Shown: positions 35,371-40,184 of the stretch, one piece after another | How the letters are laid out: each line of letters starts with the position of its first letter | How positions within the stretch are numbered: position 1 is the first letter of the stretch | Assembly (NCBI GenBank): GCA_016124895.1 | Contig: WGMU01000120.1 | Coordinates: forward strand, 1 to 40,184 | Origin: a bacterium | Lineage (GTDB): Bacteria; Planctomycetota; Planctomycetia; Planctomycetales; Planctomycetaceae | Direction: 5' to 3' | Length of the DNA stretch: 40,184 bases | Notes under the pieces: generated by a model | Database searches by the model: none | Told to the model about the DNA's origin: nothing | Seen by the model: the letters and a program-made list of their open reading frames with translations, nothing else | Position numbers and translations under genes: made by a program

Positions 35371-36201
35371 GGCACAGAGATCCTGACGGCAGAGGTAGGC
35401 GGCAGCAAACTCAACGCCGACTCGCCAGTGCGTGACGGTTCGAGTGGCATTTGTCGCGTCAGGCTATCGACCGAAAGCAGCCGCCTCTCAGCCTGAACTG
35501 TCGTTGTCGCGATGAATCTCCTGTGGGCTGGCCGATGGAACCGGCAATGCGAGATTGGCAATTGCTTCGAGCCGAACCGGTTCTCAAGCAATTACGTTTG
35601 ATGCGACGTTTGAGGGCGAATTTGTGCCAGCGCTCTCGCGCAACGAAACCGCAGCCGCAGATATCGAAACGACCGGCGCACAACGAGACCATTGCGTTCA
35701 CGCCAAAAGAAAAACCGCCCTGCAATCCGTTGCGGGGCGGCCTGAGTGAGTGACACGCTGATCCCGTTCCATCCTGGTGAAGGCCAGACTGAAGCGTTTC
35801 CCGAAGCCTCCGATGTCTTCGCTCAGAAACGCTCAGCGATCTCGCTGACGTGTCGCAGCTCGATCACACCGCATCCTTTCGGCGCCTGTTTCCGCAAAGC
35901 CCGGTCAGCCAGCGGAGTTCTTCCCAAAGCGAGTGAACCGGCGAAGTGCAGTCACGCGTTGATGCCGCAGGCAAACGGGATTGCCCGGACATTGGCGGCA
36001 GCAGCAGGTGACTGCAGACGTTCCTCGCAGATCGAACACAAGGGGGTGAGTCGGCCTGCGGGGCACAACTTCGAGCGGCTCGGTCGAGGTGGATCAATCC
36101 CTGATCCAGCAAAGCGTCTTCCTGACGGCGTAAGCCCGCTGCTCTGACATTGACGCTCGACCGGAAGCGGCGTCGGGGTGCCTGGCTGTCAGAGACGGAA
36201 C
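35371..36201. other. Long region between mraZ and the ASST-like gene
   Basis: About 830 bases. The only firm element is a minus-strand terminator at 35703-35742. Between it and the mraZ stop lie 460 bases with no supported gene on either strand: frames are short, Arg/Ser/Pro-rich and without ribosome sites. If the mraZ transcript runs to the terminator, this is a long 3' untranslated region or contains a small RNA. Confidence 0.5.
35703..35742 (-). terminator. Rho-independent terminator, minus strand
   Basis: CCGCCCCGCAA pairs with TTGCAGGGCGG across a four-base loop (11-bp stem with one G-T or mismatch), followed on the minus strand by TTTTTCTTTT. It is the first terminator downstream of mraZ. 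Confidence 0.85.
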
Positions 36202-36642
36202 TCAATCCTCGTAAGCCTGTTCCGCAATTTCGTCGAACTGCGGACTGAGCTTCGCGACGTACTCGTCCCAGCGGGTCCTGTCCCACAGTTCGAGATGATC
36301 GCTCACCCCGAGCAGGACGACTTCCCGCTGCAGTTCTGCCAGAGCTTTCAGCCGTTCCGGAATGCGCAATCGTCCCTGAGCATCCAGATCCAGCTTCTCG
36401 GCCTGACCATAGAACAGTCGCATGTAGCTGCGGACGTCGAGCTTCGCGGCCGACTTGTCGGACATCCTTGCCGACAGGGCATCGAAGGCGGTGGGTGTGA
36501 AGATCGCGAGCGACATGTCCGTCCATGGAGCAATGAACAATGCCTTCAGGTCGTCGCCGCCCAGATCGGCGCGGAGTCGCGAGGGAACGGCAAGTCGCCC
36601 CTTTTCGTCCAGCGATCGAGGCCACGTGCCTGTCAGCGTCAT
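36202..36642 (-). CDS. mraZ: Transcriptional regulator MraZ
   Basis: A 146-residue DNA-binding protein made of two SpoVT/AbrB half-domains, each with the family DxxGR signature: DEKGRLAVPSRL near 13-24 and DAQGRLRIPERL near 87-98. It forms a ring and normally represses the division and cell-wall cluster it heads. Here no rsmH, fts or mur gene follows; the next genes are unrelated. Upstream at 36675-36698 are three TGGG words spaced 10 bases apart, the binding pattern known for MraZ, so autoregulation is very likely. The Shine-Dalgarno is weak. Confidence 0.95.
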   Translation of the reverse strand: MTLTGTWPRSLDEKGRLAVPSRLRADLGGDDLKALFIAPWTDMSLAIFTPTAFDALSARMSDKSAAKLDVRSYMRLFYGQAEKLDLDAQGRLRIPERLKALAELQREVVLLGVSDHLELWDRTRWDEYVAKLSPQFDEIAEQAYED

Positions 36643-36674
36643 TCGTCACCGGCGGTCTCCGTCTTCCCTGACTA

Positions 36675-36698
36675 CCCACTGACTCCCACAACTACCCA
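36675..36698 (-). promoter_or_regulatory. MraZ box (three TGGG direct repeats, period 10)
   Basis: On the minus strand TGGG occurs at 36698-36695, 36688-36685 and 36678-36675, exactly 10 bases apart, between the promoter-like sequence and the mraZ start 33 bases away. This equals the operator described for E. coli MraZ (TGGGN repeats with 5-base spacers). Confidence 0.85.
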
Positions 36699-36701
36699 CG
36701 C

Positions 36702-36729
36702 AGCGTATCGAGCGGATCCATCCCGTCAA
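36702..36729 (-). promoter_or_regulatory. Probable mraZ promoter
   Basis: TTGACG (36729-36724) and TACGCT (36707-36702) on the minus strand with a 16-base spacer. Transcription would begin at about 36695, inside the MraZ box, a position that suits repression. Confidence 0.5.
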
Positions 36730-36799
36730 GACGTGATCTTTGTCTGCGCGCACGGTGAGGCCCGCGGAATCGTCACAAGTCCTGTTTTCAAAGTGAGTT

Positions 36800-36828
36800 G
36801 AGATTTCCGACTTTTTGTGTCGGATCTC
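36800..36828 (-). terminator. Hairpin downstream of the glycosyltransferase gene
   Basis: On the minus strand GAGATCCGAC and GTCGGAAATCTC pair (10 bp with a two-base bulge) around a seven-base A-rich loop, 16 bases after the GT4 stop codon. There is no T-run after it, so termination would be inefficient or factor-dependent. Confidence 0.4.
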
Positions 36829-36843
36829 ACAGAGCGTTGTGCA

Positions 36844-37974
36844 TCAGCTCCGACGGACGACCAGCGACTCGTACAGGCGGTCGTACTGAGCGACGACAGA
36901 ATCCCACGTAAAGCGTTCTGTCACTTCGTGTTGCAGTGTTTCAGCCATCTGCAGTGGGAGAGAGCGTTCACGCAGGGCGGTCGAGATCTCCTCGGCGAGG
37001 CCGCTCACATCTCCAGTCTTTACCAGAGTTCCAGTTCGACCGGGCTCGATGATTTCATGCATGCCTTCGGTCCTGGTCGCGATAACGGGAACCCCGGCAG
37101 CGGCGGCTTCGAGCACCACGTTCGGCATGCCCTCCCACCGGGACGGCAGGACGAGCAGCGACGCGGCTTTGAGTAACTGCGGAATCTCCGGTCGCCAGCC
37201 AGCCAGGTGGACCCGGTCACCGAGGCCGAGTCGCCGGGCCGTTTCCTCAATCCGTCCCCGCAGCGGCCCGTCTCCAGCAAACAGCAGATGCAGGTTTGGT
37301 CGGGAAGCGGCAATCTGGCTCACCGCGCTCAGCAGCAGCAGCGGATCCTTCTGCTGATCAAGCCGACCGACTGCGAGGACGACTTCCGCATCGGCCGAGA
37401 TCCCGAACTCAGACAGGTCGGCTGGTTCAGCATCGCGGTATGTCCCGATGTCGACTCCGTTCGGAATGATGACAACCTTCTCCTCGGTGAGACCCGATTC
37501 GCGGATGCAGAAGTCAGCAACGCCGCGACTCACGCAGACGTGTTTCTCAACAAGGTTCTCCGTCCAGCGATCGACGACCAGCCTCCAGCGACCACGACGA
37601 TCGGCAACGCGAATCCCCGACAGAACGTGCGGAATTTCAGCCCATCGGGCCGCCAGACGTCCGGCGATATTCGCGTGAAACAGAAACGTCTGCAGGATCC
37701 GAGGCTGCTGCCGACGCAACTCCCGAGTCAGCTCGACTGTCGCCTTCCACAGCCCACCGGGACTGAAAACACGGTTCGCTCCAAGACACGTCACCGGAAT
37801 GCCTGCCGACTCAAGAGGCTCGACGAGCGGACCGCGACCGCTCAGACAGATGACCGACGGAGTCCAACGCTCCCGCGCCAACCCGGTCGCGATCTTCACC
37901 AGCGCACGCTCCGCCCCACCGATATCCAGCTCGGTAATCAGAAAGCAGATCGGCAGGGCGACGGGTTCGGACAT
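36844..37974 (-). CDS. Glycosyltransferase family 4 (GT-B fold)
   Basis: A 376-residue retaining glycosyltransferase, probably for cell-surface or exopolysaccharide sugars. The N-terminal Rossmann half opens with the acceptor-side pattern ITELDIGGAERALVKIATGL. The C-terminal donor half has VVLAVGRLDQQKDPLLLLSA and the nucleotide-sugar binding EGMPNVVLEAAAAGVPVIAT, which contains the E-x7-E motif. No membrane helix is present. The ATG has no clear Shine-Dalgarno. No other polysaccharide genes are nearby, so donor and product are unknown. It is followed by a hairpin and then by mraZ with its own promoter. Confidence 0.92.
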   Translation of the reverse strand: MSEPVALPICFLITELDIGGAERALVKIATGLARERWTPSVICLSGRGPLVEPLESAGIPVTCLGANRVFSPGGLWKATVELTRELRRQQPRILQTFLFHANIAGRLAARWAEIPHVLSGIRVADRRGRWRLVVDRWTENLVEKHVCVSRGVADFCIRESGLTEEKVVIIPNGVDIGTYRDAEPADLSEFGISADAEVVLAVGRLDQQKDPLLLLSAVSQIAASRPNLHLLFAGDGPLRGRIEETARRLGLGDRVHLAGWRPEIPQLLKAASLLVLPSRWEGMPNVVLEAAAAGVPVIATRTEGMHEIIEPGRTGTLVKTGDVSGLAEEISTALRERSLPLQMAETLQHEVTERFTWDSVVAQYDRLYESLVVRRS

Positions 37975-38325
37975 GCGAAGTGATTGACCGAGCAGCGAAC
38001 GAGAGGGTCTGACCGCGCTCGTAACGAAACTCGCGCAGAGTTTCGGTCTCTCAGGTTTCCGGCCGAATGTCTGCGCGACTTTCGCTACATCTCAGTTTGT
38101 AGCGGTTCCGTTCGCCGCCCCGCGATGCGAATCATCTGTCGGGCATCCAGATCGTCCGATGCGTTACCGGCAAATCGCGTCGTAACGCTGATTCTGGTCG
38201 GAAAGCCGTGGCGCATCCTTGTTCGTCGAGGGCGGTCACCATTATCACTCGCCAGCGGGCGGAGCATGCATTGCTGCGTCCGCTTTTTCGCATCCAGACC
38301 TTCAGATTGAACATTGGCCGAAGCG
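37975..38325. other. Divergent intergenic region between GT4 and serA
   Basis: About 350 bases containing the palindromic repeat copy at 38024-38046. No RNA element was recognised. No good -35/-10 pair was found for serA or the glycosyltransferase. Confidence 0.5.
38024..38046. repeat. Short palindromic repeat, copy 2
   Basis: Same core as at 158-180, in opposite orientation: CGAAACTC, a five-base GCGCA loop, GAGTTTCG. Shared identity runs for 22-23 bases and stops at the palindrome edges. Confidence 0.6.
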
Positions 38326-39978
38326 ATGAGTGAGCCGAAATTCCGCGTCCTGATCACCGACAGCCTGTCCGACGCCGGACTCGACATTCTGCGGAGCTTT
38401 CCGGAAATCGAAGTCGTCGCCGGCTCGCCGGACACTGTCCGCGAAGACCTGAAGGCCGCCGATGGCATCATCATTCGCAGCGGCACTCGACTGACGGCGG
38501 AAGTGCTGGAGGGCCAGCCACGGCTGAAGGTCGCCGTGCGGGCGGGTGTCGGCGTCGACAATATCGATCTCGATGCCGCAACGCGCGAAGGCATCGTCGT
38601 CATGAATACGCCGGCCGGAAACACGACGAGTACCGCCGAGCACGCATTTGCGATGATGGCCTCGCTGGCAAGAAACATCCCGCAGGCGGCTGCCAGCATG
38701 TCCGGCGGTGGCTGGGAGAAGAAGAAGTTCAAAGGCTCGCAGCTCGCCGGCAAGACGCTGGCCGTGATCGGACTCGGCCGGATCGGCATGACAGTCGCCA
38801 AACGCGGCCTGGCGTTCGAGATGAACGTCATCGGCTACGACCCCTTCCTGTCGGAAGAACGCGCCGCCGAGTACGGCATCACGCTGTATCGCGATGTCGA
38901 CGAGCTGATCGACAAGTGCGACTTCATATCAATCCACACACCGCTGACCGAGGAAACCCGCGGGTTGATCAACGCGGCACGAATCGAGCGAATGCGGCCG
39001 GGAGTGCGCATCGTCAACTGCGCTCGCGGCGGCATCGTCGACGAAAACGACATCGTGGAAGCGGCCAGGAGCGGCAGGATCGCCGGCGCGGCACTCGACG
39101 TGTTCAGTGAAGAACCACTGCCCGCAAATTCGCCGCTGCGAGGCGTTCCCAACATCGTCCTGACGCCGCACCTCGGAGCGTCAACCGACGAGGCTCAGGA
39201 AGCCGTCGCGATCGAAGCCGCGGAAATCATTACCGCGTTTCTGATCAACAACGAGGTCCGGCACGCGATCAATATGGCCCCGATCTCCGGCCGTGAACTG
39301 GAAGAGTCGAAAGCGTACCTCGATCTCGGCTACCGACTCGGTCTGCTGCAGTCGCAGTTGCTGCAGCAACGGTTCAAGTCGGCCGGCCTGAAGGAAGCGT
39401 CAATTGCCTACCGTGGCGAGGTCGCCGATAAGAAGACGAAACTGATCACGTCCGCTTTCGTCGCGGGCCTGATGAGTTCCGGCGTTTCGGAACCAGCGAA
39501 GATCATCAACGCCGAAGCGATCGCGCGCGAGCGGGGCATTCACATTACAGAAACGTCGTCGCGCGACGCCGGCGATTTTGCCTCGGTCGTCAGCGCGACT
39601 GTCAAAACAGACAACGGTGAGTTCAGCGTCTCGGGCACGATCTTCGGCGACAAGTTTCTGCGGCTGGTACGCCTCGACGGTTTCCTGCTCGACGCCTGGC
39701 TCGACGGTCAGTTGCTGATCTTCCGCCACCAGGACAAGCCGGGCCTGATCGGCTTCATCGGAACCGAGTGCGGTACGCACAACATCAATATCTCGCACAT
39801 GGCCCTGGGCCGCGACGAAGTCGGTGGCGAGGCGGTGGCCGTGCTGAACCTCGACAGTAAGCCCACCGAAGAACTGCGAGTGGAAGTTGCCGGCCACCAA
39901 AGCGTTACGGGGGTCGATCTCGTCGAACTCCCACCCCGCGGAGCCGCCCTGCCCTGGCTGGATGGCAGCCGCCGTTAA
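38326..39978 (+). CDS. serA: D-3-phosphoglycerate dehydrogenase
   Basis: First step of serine synthesis, oxidising 3-phosphoglycerate with NAD. The 550-residue product is the long form with three parts. The catalytic and NAD domain runs to about 315, with GLGRIG at 149-154 and the triad Arg234 (NCARGG), Glu263 (DVFSEEP) and His282 (TPHLG). The ASB regulatory domain follows (LGYRLGLLQSQLLQQRFKSA onward), then a C-terminal ACT domain from about 470 (LLIFRHQDKPGLIGFIGTEC) that usually senses serine. The ATG at 38326 is used; a TTG four codons upstream is possible. Neither has a strong ribosome site. Confidence 0.97.
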   Translation: MSEPKFRVLITDSLSDAGLDILRSFPEIEVVAGSPDTVREDLKAADGIIIRSGTRLTAEVLEGQPRLKVAVRAGVGVDNIDLDAATREGIVVMNTPAGNTTSTAEHAFAMMASLARNIPQAAASMSGGGWEKKKFKGSQLAGKTLAVIGLGRIGMTVAKRGLAFEMNVIGYDPFLSEERAAEYGITLYRDVDELIDKCDFISIHTPLTEETRGLINAARIERMRPGVRIVNCARGGIVDENDIVEAARSGRIAGAALDVFSEEPLPANSPLRGVPNIVLTPHLGASTDEAQEAVAIEAAEIITAFLINNEVRHAINMAPISGRELEESKAYLDLGYRLGLLQSQLLQQRFKSAGLKEASIAYRGEVADKKTKLITSAFVAGLMSSGVSEPAKIINAEAIARERGIHITETSSRDAGDFASVVSATVKTDNGEFSVSGTIFGDKFLRLVRLDGFLLDAWLDGQLLIFRHQDKPGLIGFIGTECGTHNINISHMALGRDEVGGEAVAVLNLDSKPTEELRVEVAGHQSVTGVDLVELPPRGAALPWLDGSRR

Positions 39979-39989
39979 GGCCATTCGGC

Positions 39990-40041
39990 AGGCGGAACAT
40001 GTCCACGCGACCCAGCCGAGTGGACCGCGTCTGTTCCGCCT
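39990..40041 (+). terminator. Strong two-part hairpin after serA
   Basis: AGGCGGAACA (39990-39999) pairs perfectly with TGTTCCGCCT (40032-40041), and inside it GTCCAC (40001-40006) pairs with GTGGAC (40019-40024). It begins 12 bases after the serA stop. No T-run follows, so it may stabilise the message end rather than terminate. The remaining bases to the window end show no gene. Confidence 0.5.
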
Positions 40042-40184
40042 GAGTCAAACGCGTCTGACGCGCCGGTGGCCCTTCAGGTAGCTGGGGCCTTGTCCCTCGG
40101 CGTGCCGGAAGAGAAGAAGGACTCGACCGACATGAATTTCCGAAGTGATCGGATGCGTGTCACTACCGGGCCATGACGCAACCG

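Noticed and set aside
35885-35925. A second GEMM-like block (GCAAAGCCCGG) on the plus strand
   Set aside because: The upstream GGCAA block and the closing GGCTACCG block are missing and no gene follows on that strand.
35864-36691. A 275-residue minus-strand frame overlapping mraZ, and a neighbouring frame reading CSICEERL like a zinc-binding peptide
   Set aside because: The long frame is out of phase with mraZ and overlaps its operator. The cysteine-containing frame has no start codon with a ribosome site and no conserved context.
1-40184. tRNA genes, CRISPR arrays, transposases, phage genes
   Set aside because: Looked for in all gaps and both strands; none recognised.

Overview
The window comes from a GC-rich member of the Planctomycetota, most likely order Planctomycetales. 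The main evidence is two very large extracellular proteins that start with the planctomycete LEPR-XLL sorting motif and end in calcium-binding RTX repeats. Other support is a solitary mraZ with no ftsZ or dcw cluster beside it, a planctomycete-type primary sigma factor, and mostly single-gene transcription units separated by short palindromic repeats.

Layout. 1-4.1 kb: polyphosphate kinase and a Ppx/GppA exopolyphosphatase, both on minus. 4.5-7.0 kb: a two-gene symporter unit (small membrane partner plus an SSF transporter with a large extra domain), converging on a DUF2293 gene across a composite inverted repeat. 8.2-10.8 kb: a GEMM-I (cyclic-di-GMP class) riboswitch directly in front of a subtilisin-like LEPR-XLL/RTX protease. 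10.9-12.0 kb: RNase P RNA and ubiX. 12.2-15.4 kb: a small secreted protein and the primary sigma factor with its own terminator. 15.5-20.2 kb: an NHL propeller protein, pyruvate kinase, pgpA and ispG. 20.3-22.2 kb: a Kup potassium transporter, followed by a decayed second copy of the ispG 3' end.

22.6-25.1 kb is a patch of small genes (STAS protein, 2TM protein, small membrane protein, two uncharacterised proteins) mixed with gene remnants (ispG, DUF1080, 2TM) and inverted repeats. 25.1-28.0 kb carries a lower-GC pair: a small helical protein and a 785-residue multi-PAS protein that appears to end in a winged helix. 28.2-40 kb returns to uvrB, a Rieske oxygenase, a giant LEPR-XLL arylsulfotransferase-like RTX protein, mraZ with a clear MraZ box, a GT4 glycosyltransferase and serA.

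Most genes are independent housekeeping functions. Gene sets likely to act together are ppk/ppx (polyphosphate turnover), the symporter pair, the riboswitch with its protease, and the STAS gene with the small gene 56 bp downstream. The best candidates for undescribed biology are the riboswitch-controlled exoprotease, the PAS/winged-helix regulator with its small neighbour, the arylsulfotransferase propeller interrupted by a five-repeat GDWNGDG array, and the SSF symporter with a domain of about 200 residues between membrane segments. No tRNA, CRISPR array, transposase or prophage gene was seen.
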